NCBI GenBank assembly: GCA_933822405.4
Contig: CAKOGP040001925.1
Span: 67,855 to 131,854, forward strand
Direction: 5' to 3'
Length of the DNA: 64,000 bases
From: Cylindrotheca closterium
Lineage: Eukaryota > Bacillariophyta > Bacillariophyceae > Bacillariales > Bacillariaceae
Each line of letters begins with the position of its first letter. The first letter of the stretch is position 1. Made by a program: the position numbers and the translations under genes. The notes under the pieces are model-generated. The model had not been told where the DNA came from. It did no database searches and saw nothing but the letters and a program-made list of their open reading frames with translations. Below are positions 50,701 to 59,229 of the stretch, piece by piece.

Positions 50701-53068
50701 ATCACCCAATACAGTTCTCAATCCAACCGACAAAGGTAATGTTCAAGAAGCACCAGAGGATGATGAACATGATCCCGAATCGGCAAACACAACAGCACTG
50801 GCTGAAACAAAAGCAGTCGCAGCAAGTAAGAGTCCAGAGCTTTCTGCCGGCGATAATATCAATGTTGAAAAAAGCGATGAAAGTGGACCAGAAACAAATG
50901 ACAACAAATCGTCAAATACGAGAAGTCAAGACACTTATTCGGAAGAATCCATAGAAAATCCCTTATTTTCAAATGTCAAGAAATTCTTCGGCGGGGAAGC
51001 AGTCCAAGATAACGAGGGCAAACGTTCCAAAGAAACCGAACTGTCAAGAGATACAGCCGAACCATCACCAGTGGAAGATGATTCGCCACCATCACCATCC
51101 CAACAGCTTCGTGGAGCTGTCGCTACAGCTGTGGACGGCTGTACAATGCAGAGTCCGAAAAATCATGATGAACCATCATCGCCAGATGAAAATCTTCGTG
51201 GAGCAGTCACCGCTGTCATAGCGTCAAACACTTTTGCTGCTGAACAAGTGAAGGGAGATGAAGCTAGTGATGACGAGGGACATGCCAAGGATAACAATGC
51301 GACCGAGCCAGAGAATGGTATCGCTGTACAAGAGGTCCGACACGACGAGCCATTATCGCCAGCTCAACTTCTTCGCGGAGCCATCACTGCTGTCATGACG
51401 TCAAACAATTTTGGTGGCGAGCACCCTGAACAAATGAAGGGAGATGAAGCTAGTGATGAAGAGGAACACGCCAAAGCTAACAATGTAACTGAGCCAGAGA
51501 AGCGTGTCGTTGTTGAAGATCTCCAACAATCCAAAAACACTAAGGAGGATGAAGGGAACGCCAGGGCTTGCAATGCTACAGACACAGAGAATGATATCTT
51601 ACTTCAAGCGGACCCGGAATCCAACCACAGCACGACAGAAGAACCATCATCATTACCATCATCACCAGCACAACTTCTTCAAGGAGCGGTCACAGGAGGC
51701 ATGACGTCAAATACCTTGGTTGTCGAACAAGTTGATGCGGAGCCATCATCGACAGCTCAACTTCTTCGCGGAGCAGTCGCCGCGGTTATGGCATCAAACA
51801 ATTTAGGTGCTGCATCAGAATCTACAGTGGAACCAATTAGTCCGGTCTCATCTCGACATGGTGGCGACGCGATTCAAACAGAAGATAGCCAGGCCACTGG
51901 TGGACTCTTGTCAAGTTTCAGGAGCTTCTCAGAGAAACTGATGTCCCCAAATTCATTGAAAAGTCCATCGAATAGAAAGCTTGAAATCGAGAAAGAGAAA
52001 GAAGAAAAAATGAAGCTGATGCTCGAGCATCTTAGTCTTGACGAAGATGAAATTGTGGGAGGGGCAGAAATGCAAGAGAAGTTGATAAGGGAGCACCAAG
52101 AGGAAACGGCAAGGCTTACACAAGACGACAAATATTATAAACTTGACTCTAAACTGGACTCCAATACCCATCTTGAATCAGGTTCGAGCACTAGCGTCCC
52201 TGAAGAGCTAGCCGAGAGTCAACCCGACGAAACTCAGCAACACGCGGTAGGACAAATCGAGAATCCCTTTTCTGGTGCCGCCGTCGTTACGATAGAAACA
52301 TCAGCTGCAACAAATTTCGGTACGCCGACAGCTCTTCCTGAAAACTTCTTGGAGATTCCGAAAGCTGCGGAAAATATTGGCTTCATAGAGGATGACACTT
52401 TGAAGGGTTTCGGCACGCCCACCACTCTTCCCGAAGACTTTTTGCAGATTCCTGAGACTGTTTTCATAGAAGATGACACTTCGAAAGTTTTCGGCACGCC
52501 CACCACACTGCCGAAAGACTTCTTGCAGATTCCTTCAGTTGGCGATGGAAGAAGGATAAACAAAAAAGAACGCCAACTTGAGTACTCTCCAGGATTGAAA
52601 GCTGGGCCACCCGTAGAGATAATATTGGTGGACATGCAGAAACAATTGAATGAATTGCACGAGAAACTTAATGAGCAGCAGAGGGCGAGGGAAAGGCTGG
52701 AAAAAGAAGCTGAAGTCTGGGAGACTAAATCAACTGATCAGGAGGATCAACTCGAGACATACAAGGGGATGAATGAAGACCTTCAAGAAGATTATGACAT
52801 GGTTTTGGGAAAATACAATGAACAAGTCGACCAGAACGCTGCACTACTGGGGATCATTGATATGATGAAGCAAGCAGCCTCCGCGCGTGAGAGTGTACTA
52901 GCTAAGAAAGTGGATATCATCCGAACTTTAGAGGAAGAAGTTTCTGCACTTCAACAATCGAGCAATAAAAAACAGCTTAAAGAGCTGAAAGATGAAAATG
53001 CCAAGCTCCGGCAAATGGTAAAGATTCAGAAGGAGAGCATTCAAGCAGCACTCAAGGGCATGCTGTAA
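47741..53068 (+). CDS. Giant Lys/Ser-rich coiled-coil protein with PDZ-like segment, family member 3 (1775 aa)
   Basis: The start is ATG 47741 (MNTKRISSQLKKGFPFKRKT); the frame is open upstream without ATG. The N-terminal ~330 residues have the FKKLRQSISVAIP motif and Lys clusters (KSKKKKTRKSSLESLMDEE, KTKKKKKTRKSTLETSE, KGKGKGKGKGKDKPK). Residues ~380-460 resemble a PDZ domain (PVPFHLTQDDNGSILIQDID, IQVGQRVLQLQEKDIASFQS), missing in the siblings. Then come repeats: SSVESDWESDxSE (about four), LFSNFKRLFG/LFSNVKKFFG (two), SPAQLLRGAVTAVMTSNNF (about five) and FGTPTTLPEDFLQIP (three). The C-terminal coiled coil has LQEDYDMVLGKYNEQVDQNA as in members 1 and 2. The length is twice that of its siblings. 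Possibly a scaffold linking membrane or cytoskeletal partners; this is inference from the PDZ-like segment and coiled coil. The stop is TAA. Confidence 0.75.
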   Translation: MNTKRISSQLKKGFPFKRKTKAGSSLHDVDEGIYNDDMSLPSSISNDINESFRDETSDRKGKSTGKSVFKKLRQSISVAIPRKGKNEGISSSDDDESFGEKKSKRKKGKTAISEENESAESNIEVDDFLKALDSQFDATQERIGDGKQKSKKKKTRKSSLESLMDEEGDGAGVKTKKKKKTRKSTLETSERQADATAPEFPDGKKRKKKKKPKQAEVFHDEYGGNEPVHVEPMPSEDGMKRKKKKKKSKPMDGADSMNAVAIEDGGEGEVKPKKKKKKRSSEIPDAFPVEDLAASTRSTGKGKGKGKGKDKPKSNKKKSKRKSEFNPSLVEEVDVMADNDPKTSHQAVEKGKTEDPNPSASQIEGRCISPSNVATENTILACYTRVAVDQPVPFHLTQDDNGSILIQDIDSKFQATTGIQVGQRVLQLQEKDIASFQSLQDIQRTVQETLDLNIILMKFPDENERVKSLDTNIQSNIVETDVVAGDEGDEQKQLLVDPDLYEFETDTEGEDGEVSEGVFNDPQHGDMVFEKKSNDNDDSSFESWESDTSEKEKATREVATSHTEPQIEDKAPPAETHHDNDQSSVESDFWESDTEENGGKVPGKVAETSPTEPIPSASNHQYDNDQSSVEPDRWESDMSEKEEKKGEDIAKEPSIELTLDTSNLPVPNENDQSSVESDWESDESEARESPKEILNLIAPKSNLATMRQDNKSDILPSDTSQNEDETTDDMVESTSGEVPPKNETEPDTMETQQIENENVRIVEDLTSDLGDGHQENISISSHNSDSELDNDQDAGIVDESLGKGSLQAEIKQETVNEATEALAADICGAPMDSVDEPKQDKDQAEPKSPYATSSDNVTASEDSSSSSSSGNDSSISSNSNRSTGNKATNPGLLRSQSNAEGDIAAIDSLVAEDTDIVSKEQSMHGDDTQEKESKDVIEGGEKIGGLFSNFKRLFGSETQGDDGANHSAKNSADNEDLKSGKSSEETKSPNTVLNPTDKGNVQEAPEDDEHDPESANTTALAETKAVAASKSPELSAGDNINVEKSDESGPETNDNKSSNTRSQDTYSEESIENPLFSNVKKFFGGEAVQDNEGKRSKETELSRDTAEPSPVEDDSPPSPSQQLRGAVATAVDGCTMQSPKNHDEPSSPDENLRGAVTAVIASNTFAAEQVKGDEASDDEGHAKDNNATEPENGIAVQEVRHDEPLSPAQLLRGAITAVMTSNNFGGEHPEQMKGDEASDEEEHAKANNVTEPEKRVVVEDLQQSKNTKEDEGNARACNATDTENDILLQADPESNHSTTEEPSSLPSSPAQLLQGAVTGGMTSNTLVVEQVDAEPSSTAQLLRGAVAAVMASNNLGAASESTVEPISPVSSRHGGDAIQTEDSQATGGLLSSFRSFSEKLMSPNSLKSPSNRKLEIEKEKEEKMKLMLEHLSLDEDEIVGGAEMQEKLIREHQEETARLTQDDKYYKLDSKLDSNTHLESGSSTSVPEELAESQPDETQQHAVGQIENPFSGAAVVTIETSAATNFGTPTALPENFLEIPKAAENIGFIEDDTLKGFGTPTTLPEDFLQIPETVFIEDDTSKVFGTPTTLPKDFLQIPSVGDGRRINKKERQLEYSPGLKAGPPVEIILVDMQKQLNELHEKLNEQQRARERLEKEAEVWETKSTDQEDQLETYKGMNEDLQEDYDMVLGKYNEQVDQNAALLGIIDMMKQAASARESVLAKKVDIIRTLEEEVSALQQSSNKKQLKELKDENAKLRQMVKIQKESIQAALKGML
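51085..51830 (+). repeat. SPAQLLRGAV coding repeats
   Basis: About five imperfect copies in family member 3 encode (P/S)-S-P-A-Q-L-L-R-G-A-V-x-x-V-M-T-S-N followed by acidic spacers. The helical LLRGA core is constant. Confidence 0.7.
52315..52545 (+). repeat. FGTPTTLPEDFLQIP coding repeats
   Basis: Three copies of a module encoding FGTPT(A/T)LPxxFLxIP, separated by F-I-E-D-D-T spacers. Nucleotide identity between the second and third copies is high, indicating recent duplication. Confidence 0.75.
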
Positions 53069-53337
53069 ATAATAGCAGTCATTAACGATCAGTATTTGAG
53101 CTCTAAAGTATGTCCTAGCCGCTATGACTGATACGAATGAATGACCGCGACTTGATGTTTTTTATGAATATGTCCCGCCGAAAATTTCAACGCATACCCA
53201 TACGAGTCAGTCAATGAATACGGCATTATCTGAGAATCAGACACCATAGCGTAGCATCATCTTGCTCAAGGAAAAATCATTAACGACGATTAAAATTAAC
53301 TTTAGCACCTCAAGAGTCAGCTTGAGGCTCCGCCGAG

Positions 53338-56300
53338 ATGGTGAACTTAAGGCAATCGATATCAACACTTCGTAAGAAAGGCAAAGATGCAGTTTCTATG
53401 CCATCCCCAACGACAAAGTTTCGAAAGTCGGCTGGATCGCTAACTCCAACATCGAAACGGATGAGCACATTAGCCATGTTTAAGAGCAAGACGGATGAAG
53501 GCAATACAACTGAATTCGACAGCGATGATCTAGCGTCTCATATTGGGGAGATCAAAATGTCATCGCCAGTTCTTGTCAAGTCTCCTAATAATAGTCGTCG
53601 AACTACATCACTTTCCAATTTCACAGTAGAAGAAAAGGAGGAAGAGAAAGAGGTCGATCTTGCACGAAAGACCGATCTAAAGCTTCAGGAGCGACGAGAA
53701 CAGCGACGACGACGCCAAGAAGAGCTACAGAAACAACTTCAGCTGAAGCTACAAAATTCAACAGATAGTACCAATCCAAGTATCGATGAGTTAAGTGATT
53801 TCCCTGGGGCTCTTCCTTTGATGGGGTCAGACGATGTTGTTGTAAAACCTAGAGTCTCAGGTGGTCGGAAAAGTGCTGCGGTTCGTAACCGGCGGGCTGA
53901 GGAATCGGACCTACCAACCAGGGAAAGCAGACTTTCAGATCAAAGGAAATCATCGTCTCCAGGTAGACGAATGTCGCGGAGGCCGAAGCCATTGGAAGGG
54001 GAAGAACAGCAAAACGATGGCATTCGCCCCTTTATGCCTCTTCAAAAGGAGCTTAGTGGCGAAACAATACCTGAGATCGATGAAGATGAAAAAATGCCTG
54101 GGAGAACACCAAGGGAGCGCCGAAAGGGCAAAAGAAAAGGAGACTCGGAAGAGTTCCAAGTAAGCCCTTCGCCGCTTGGCGATCAAAAGGTATTCGATGG
54201 CCAAAAACTTGGGCTGAGTAGCCAACGGAGAGAGAGAAGGAAGACTGACATCGCTTTGGGCCAAAGAAAGACACTTTTTCCAAAGGGGACAGGCGACTTT
54301 TCTCAGTCGTCATCACCGGCTACTCCGAGCAATAACTACCGTTCCTCAGCACGAAACCAAACCGACACTGGTGGGCGGCAACGCCAGTCGATGCGGCCAA
54401 GGCTTACTGCTGATTTTGCGGCAACGGTTGATTTAGAGACCAGTACCAGGTCTAGCTTGGACTCCAGTATGAGATCCACTGGACGGGCAACTGGTTTGGA
54501 CAGTAGCTTAAGGTCTACGGGATGGAAACCGAAAATACGGGGAAGCTGGGATGAGGGTGTCGAACAGCCTGGACTTTCAATTCAAAGCGAACATCGGACC
54601 GCAGCGTCAAGGAGGAAACGGCGTGACAAAATGGAGGAGCACAATAATTCACTCCTTCTGCACACAAGTGAACATGGGCATACTGGGGCAAGAACGGCAA
54701 AGAGAAATACAATAAATGCTGGGGTCGGCAGGCGCAAACGGGTCGACAATTCCTCATCTCCACAAAGCGATACACGAAGACGAAGCCGCGAATCAGAAAC
54801 AATGAGAACAAATAGAAGCCTTGATGATGATCTAATACATACAAACTTGCAGAAGTCAACTCACAGAAAAGAAAAATCGAATGGAGTGCGCTTTGACGTG
54901 AAAGACGACTCACACAGAAATACGAGAGATAAAAATGAAGGCGAGCGTAGGAAAAGTTCCAAAACAAGTGAGAACCCGAAAGCAAAGGTAGACAGAGAGA
55001 AGATGCTAAGCCCTCGACCACCCACACTGAAGAAATTATCACTAAAGAGCATGTCAACAAAATCCCCAAGAGGAGAGAACCTGGAGGGCCCTACTCCGCT
55101 GCCCGTGTGGGATGATGAATATGGTGCAAACGCTGATAACTCCATCAAGACGCAGTTTGTCGACGAGGTCCAAAATGACGAGGGAAACAGAAGCTCAAAA
55201 GAGACATCTGATGTCAATGCGTTGACAGCTATGGAGGATGCTTCAGAGAGCCAGCATGATTTCGACTATCAGGAGCCATCTCGAAACCGAGTACCAGATG
55301 TCGAGTCAGGGGAGGATTGGCTAGAGCCAATTGTTGTAGATACGAGAGACAAAGAAGGCAAAATTGAGTCTGCTGCGTTGCTACAACAGAACAGCGGTGA
55401 TGCTGTCGGCGACGTCGCGAAAGCCAAGCCTCCCAAGAAATCTCGCAAAAGCAAGAATCTAAGTTTGGAGAAGAATCAAGATGGCATCGTGGACGAGAAC
55501 TCCACATCGTCGAGTGGCGGATATATGTCAAGTTCTAGCACAGAAACCCCTGAAATTCCAATGGAGGTGCCCGTTGCGGACGTTGACTTTTCGAAACGCG
55601 TATCAGCGCTGAATCCAGACGGACACAGTTCTGAAAGTTCTGATGAATACACTAGTGCAGGTTCCAGTGATTCTGACGATAGCGGCGATAGTTCAACTTC
55701 CAGTGAAAGCTCAAGCGAATCTGCAGAAGCTGGAGTAGTCCCGGCCGTTGTATCATTTCAAGGATCAAGTGAAGATCTTGATGACATCTCCTCCTGTGCC
55801 TCGCCGGGTCCTGGATCCGAAAACGGGGAAAAGCTAGATGGGGAAGACAGGAAAACTAGCCGTTCTGGAAAGCCTACGACAATAAGCGCACAAGATGACC
55901 AAGTCTTGCCTGCAAGCCTCATGGAGAAGGTTCCATTCGAGTCCAATACTGAAGCGCCAGATACCAATGGCAATGTGAAAGAAGCTCAAGTCGGCAAGGA
56001 GGAAGATATTCCACCACCTCCTCCTCATGGACCTGCCGAGGATGGCAGGCCCAAGTATGCTGACCTATTCCAAGAAGAAAGTGATGATGGCACGTTTGAT
56101 GATATTTTTTCCAATGAGATTGGCGCCCTTGAGGGGACACTACAAAACATGGGCGACTTGTTACTGACGCCAGCACCACCAGGAATGACGACGAAGAAAT
56201 CATTACCGGACGTTCCTCCAACCACCAATGATCTCGGGGACGGCCTGGTGGCAAAGCAAGATGCGCAGCCAAATCTTGAAGCTACGACTTCGCCACTAGC

Positions 56301-57000
56301 AGCGGTTGATAACAGTGAGAAGGCACCTTCCCAACCTACCGAATCAAAAAATGAATCGGATGGTCATGTGCAGTTGCAGTCAACTGACTACCAATTCTTG
56401 ATGGACATACTGAGGCTAATTGCCTCTCCATCAAACGAACAACAGACGATGATGGAGAGCAACCCTACCATGAGCAAGAATGCCATGATTGCCGCTGCCA
56501 AACAAGAGAACCTAAACCGCCAACAGCTTGCTACAAAAGTGAGTTTGTTGGAGTCACAGTTATCCACGTTGCAAAAAGACCTCGAAAAGCAGCAACTTGA
56601 GACTGGGGCCCATAGGATGCAAGTTGCCACACAGGATCTGACCATTTTGGAATACAAAGACTCTGTGGAAAGTTTGACTCGAAAATGCGAGTCATTGGAA
56701 AAGGGAACGGGTGCCATCACTTTGAAATGCCGAGAGCAAGAAGAAGAAGGATTTAAAATGAAGGAGTCACTAGAGGAAACCAACAAACTCATAAAGGAGC
56801 AGCAGATGTTCATGAACGCCCAGCAGAGGCAGATGCAAACTATGGAAACAAAGATTGCAGCCCTACAGGAATCACGTGACCGTGAACAATCCAAAATGAT
56901 TATGCAGAATGAAAAATTACGGGAAATAATTCAGATTCAAAAGGACACAATTTTGAAGGCCTTGGGAAAACGTGGGGAAACAGAAGTGTTCGATGCTTAA
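53338..57000 (+). CDS. Basic/Ser-rich coiled-coil protein, divergent family member 4 (1220 aa)
   Basis: Fourth gene of the array and the most divergent. The N-terminus (MVNLRQSISTLRKKGKDAVS) again carries an LRQSIS motif. A highly charged helix at ~115-145 (LQERREQRRRRQEELQKQLQ) is followed by ~450 residues rich in Arg, Ser and Gly, with basic segments such as RRKRRDKMEEHNNSLL. Then comes an acidic/Ser region (SSDEYTSAGSSDSDDSGDSS), a segment PKYADLFQEESDDGTFDDIF, and a C-terminal coiled coil (~1050-1205; KVSLLESQLSTLQKDLEKQQ). It ends REIIQIQKDTILKALGKRG, which lines up with RQMVKIQKESIQAALKG of member 3 and RRMISLQKQGLVQAL of member 1. No Lys-cluster repeats and no PDZ-like segment. Soluble and possibly nuclear or cytoskeletal; the function is unknown. 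The stop is TAA. Confidence 0.72.
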   Translation: MVNLRQSISTLRKKGKDAVSMPSPTTKFRKSAGSLTPTSKRMSTLAMFKSKTDEGNTTEFDSDDLASHIGEIKMSSPVLVKSPNNSRRTTSLSNFTVEEKEEEKEVDLARKTDLKLQERREQRRRRQEELQKQLQLKLQNSTDSTNPSIDELSDFPGALPLMGSDDVVVKPRVSGGRKSAAVRNRRAEESDLPTRESRLSDQRKSSSPGRRMSRRPKPLEGEEQQNDGIRPFMPLQKELSGETIPEIDEDEKMPGRTPRERRKGKRKGDSEEFQVSPSPLGDQKVFDGQKLGLSSQRRERRKTDIALGQRKTLFPKGTGDFSQSSSPATPSNNYRSSARNQTDTGGRQRQSMRPRLTADFAATVDLETSTRSSLDSSMRSTGRATGLDSSLRSTGWKPKIRGSWDEGVEQPGLSIQSEHRTAASRRKRRDKMEEHNNSLLLHTSEHGHTGARTAKRNTINAGVGRRKRVDNSSSPQSDTRRRSRESETMRTNRSLDDDLIHTNLQKSTHRKEKSNGVRFDVKDDSHRNTRDKNEGERRKSSKTSENPKAKVDREKMLSPRPPTLKKLSLKSMSTKSPRGENLEGPTPLPVWDDEYGANADNSIKTQFVDEVQNDEGNRSSKETSDVNALTAMEDASESQHDFDYQEPSRNRVPDVESGEDWLEPIVVDTRDKEGKIESAALLQQNSGDAVGDVAKAKPPKKSRKSKNLSLEKNQDGIVDENSTSSSGGYMSSSSTETPEIPMEVPVADVDFSKRVSALNPDGHSSESSDEYTSAGSSDSDDSGDSSTSSESSSESAEAGVVPAVVSFQGSSEDLDDISSCASPGPGSENGEKLDGEDRKTSRSGKPTTISAQDDQVLPASLMEKVPFESNTEAPDTNGNVKEAQVGKEEDIPPPPPHGPAEDGRPKYADLFQEESDDGTFDDIFSNEIGALEGTLQNMGDLLLTPAPPGMTTKKSLPDVPPTTNDLGDGLVAKQDAQPNLEATTSPLAAVDNSEKAPSQPTESKNESDGHVQLQSTDYQFLMDILRLIASPSNEQQTMMESNPTMSKNAMIAAAKQENLNRQQLATKVSLLESQLSTLQKDLEKQQLETGAHRMQVATQDLTILEYKDSVESLTRKCESLEKGTGAITLKCREQEEEGFKMKESLEETNKLIKEQQMFMNAQQRQMQTMETKIAALQESRDREQSKMIMQNEKLREIIQIQKDTILKALGKRGETEVFDA

Positions 57001-57013
57001 TAATAGCATTTTT

Positions 57014-58600
57014 CTAATTTTGAAAGTATTCATGATTCAATAGTTGTTCGCAAGTGCTTCGTTTTGTAGGTTCCACCACCAAACATTGTAAAATGACGTC
57101 TCGTGCTTGATAGTCGATATGTTCCAACCGTTGTCTTGCTTGGTTTACTATTCCTTGTGGGTCCTTCAGCCGTTCTCGCACATAGTCTACATCATAGGTA
57201 TGGTGCAAGGTAAAGAGAGGTTCTCCTATTGCCATTTCCAACAGAACCAAACCAAGTCCCCAAATGTCAAAGGAATAGTCCAGGGGTACTTGCGGAATTT
57301 CATTGTAAAGCGAATCAGGCGGAAATTCAGGCGGATAGGTCTCGGCCGTGTAGCATCGAAGGAATTCCCCATGCGCAGTCACGGATTCCAGATCAATCGC
57401 CTTAATTTTACCATCCCGCATGACGACAAAGTTTTCCGCTTTTACTTCGGTCCAAATGGTTCCCAATTGATGAAGTACCTGAATGGTTAATATGATAGAC
57501 ATCATGGCTTCTTTCAATGTTTGTCCTTGCATCGGTCCATGTTTCCAAACAATGCCTCGTAAATTTTCCAAACCCGCCTCCATGAGAAATCCGACTCGCT
57601 GATGTGTAATATCCGAGGCCGGTATCCAATCGTAAACCATAATAAATAGATCCTGTTGCTCGGGTGATAGTCGAGAATACAAGTCCTTGTGAATCCGATA
57701 CTCCAATATCATTTGTTCAACATTTTGCGAAAGTTTGATCATGAAGGGTGGGTGCTTTTGATATTTCTCTTCTAAATGAGAACTCGAAGTTACAGGGTAA
57801 CAGTGATAGAGTTCACTCTTGGTACTCCCGACACGGACCTGATTGGAAATGTAAAAGTTGTTGTCCAAGATTGTCTTGCCAACAATCAGTGATGGATCAA
57901 TCGTATTAGATGTTGCGGATGAAAATGGTGAGTCAATGTCATCATCACCACTTTGATCTTGATTCTCAGTTGTGGGAGGCAACGATGTGGGTGCCATGGA
58001 AGGAGATGATTTTTCCGATGGTCTGTCATTTTTTGTTGAATGTCGCTTCCGTCTTCGTTTTCTTCGTCGTCGACTGGAATCCTTATTTCCCGAATCCTCG
58101 ATCCCACTGTTAGCAATATCATGACTCTCATCTTTCTCGAATCCAGACGTTGCCACCCCCCACAATGAATCTTCTTCTTCGTCGTCGTCTTCGTCTTCGT
58201 CACTATTCAAACTCGGCAAATAAACATCACTTTCCTGTTCTTCACTAATAATGTCGTCCACTTCCTCCAAGACAACCTTTTGGAATTTCTTGGCATTTTG
58301 AATCCCTTCTTCCATGGTCTTTTTCTTTTTGTTGCGTTGCTGCTGTTGCCTTGGTTTGTGAGAACGCTGCCGACTTTGACGTTCTTGATGTGCAGCATGC
58401 TCCGATGCTAGGGAAGCGGCGCGTGCATAATTATTGTAGGAATGAGAGCCATGATGATGATGATGATGAGAGGTTGCTTGGACAAATGTCGTACTAGGGC
58501 TTCTTTTGCTGATGAGTGTGAATTGGAATAACGTGAAAATGATGAATATTCTTGGCTTATGATGTAGAGTCCGTCTCTTTGTACTGAATCTTTCATTCAT
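57014..58600 (-). CDS. Atypical protein kinase-like protein with altered catalytic loop (528 aa)
   Basis: The N-terminus has a hydrophobic signal or anchor (residues ~15-35, RIFIIFTLFQFTLIS), then a His/Asp/Arg-rich disordered region to ~235. The kinase fold spans ~245-528. The Gly-rich loop is degenerate (RVGSTKSELYHC). The VAIK Lys is present in FMIKLS and the C-helix Glu in EYRIHKDL. The catalytic loop reads WTEVKAENFVV, so the HRD Asp is Glu. The DFG motif reads DLES with the Asp kept. YPPEFP replaces APE, and DIWGLGLVLLEMA is the conserved F-helix. Substitution of the catalytic base Asp usually cripples transfer, so this may be a pseudokinase or a weak kinase. The signal suggests the secretory pathway, as for Fam20-like kinases, but there is no similarity to those. 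Its stop lies 13 bp from that of the coiled-coil gene. Confidence 0.75.
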   Translation of the reverse strand: MNERFSTKRRTLHHKPRIFIIFTLFQFTLISKRSPSTTFVQATSHHHHHHGSHSYNNYARAASLASEHAAHQERQSRQRSHKPRQQQQRNKKKKTMEEGIQNAKKFQKVVLEEVDDIISEEQESDVYLPSLNSDEDEDDDEEEDSLWGVATSGFEKDESHDIANSGIEDSGNKDSSRRRRKRRRKRHSTKNDRPSEKSSPSMAPTSLPPTTENQDQSGDDDIDSPFSSATSNTIDPSLIVGKTILDNNFYISNQVRVGSTKSELYHCYPVTSSSHLEEKYQKHPPFMIKLSQNVEQMILEYRIHKDLYSRLSPEQQDLFIMVYDWIPASDITHQRVGFLMEAGLENLRGIVWKHGPMQGQTLKEAMMSIILTIQVLHQLGTIWTEVKAENFVVMRDGKIKAIDLESVTAHGEFLRCYTAETYPPEFPPDSLYNEIPQVPLDYSFDIWGLGLVLLEMAIGEPLFTLHHTYDVDYVRERLKDPQGIVNQARQRLEHIDYQARDVILQCLVVEPTKRSTCEQLLNHEYFQN

Positions 58601-59229
58601 GTTAGGCTCCTATTGCAAAGGAAGTGTTTGATGCTGTTCGTCGTGTCGCAATAATGTATATCTCATCAATAAATCGAAGATTTTGGCAAAATCATATTGA
58701 CTTCTTCGAGTATAAAGGGTACTGAATCAGCTTGAAAATGACAAAATTGCTATGTTGTTTACCGCAGAAGTATACAGTATGAGCATCGTCCATCCTAGAT
58801 ACAAATAATACACGTTCAAATGTGGGATGGTATTGAAATGCTCCATCTTCTTTAGTTGCGTAAGAAGCTTATAGTAGGGACAACGGTGAAATCTATTTTT
58901 TCTTCTTCCAAAAGCGTACAGTATTCATTTTTTTGCGCCTGTCCGCTGACAAAAAAAATGAAAGGCCGCCGGAAACGAACCCCTCAGATGGGTGAGTCAC
59001 CCAAAAATACGTCCAGCTAAATATCTTTTGTTTGCGGGGTTGCTGAGAGTGATGTACTGACAGCCTAAATATCTACACCTTCAACCTCTTTCCGTGTCCA
59101 CACATATCTTTTTCGCGAAGAAAGATCCATTTTCTTGATTTTCTTGACACCGGACGAAATCACCTTCATAACAACAACAGAATTCATCTGTCAACGTTGT
59201 CAACAAAGTTGGAACCGAACAGAAACATC
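58601..59229. other. Divergent intergenic region; left edge of segmental duplication
   Basis: Promoter space between the kinase gene (-) and folate-receptor-like gene 1 (+). From about 58930 it is nearly identical to 61784-62072. The conserved block TTTTGCGCCTGTCCGCTGAC...GGGTGAGTCAC and a CACACATATCTTTTTCGCGA block are candidate promoter elements kept in both copies. Confidence 0.55.

Noticed and set aside
51085..52545. CRISPR-like regular repeats
   Set aside because: Repeats are in-frame protein-coding modules with diverged spacers in a eukaryotic gene.
41987..53068. Silaffin identity for the Lys-cluster proteins
   Set aside because: Lys/Ser clusters are suggestive, but silaffins are secreted and no signal peptide starts at the ATG of these genes; the hydrophobic stretch upstream of 47741 has no ATG.
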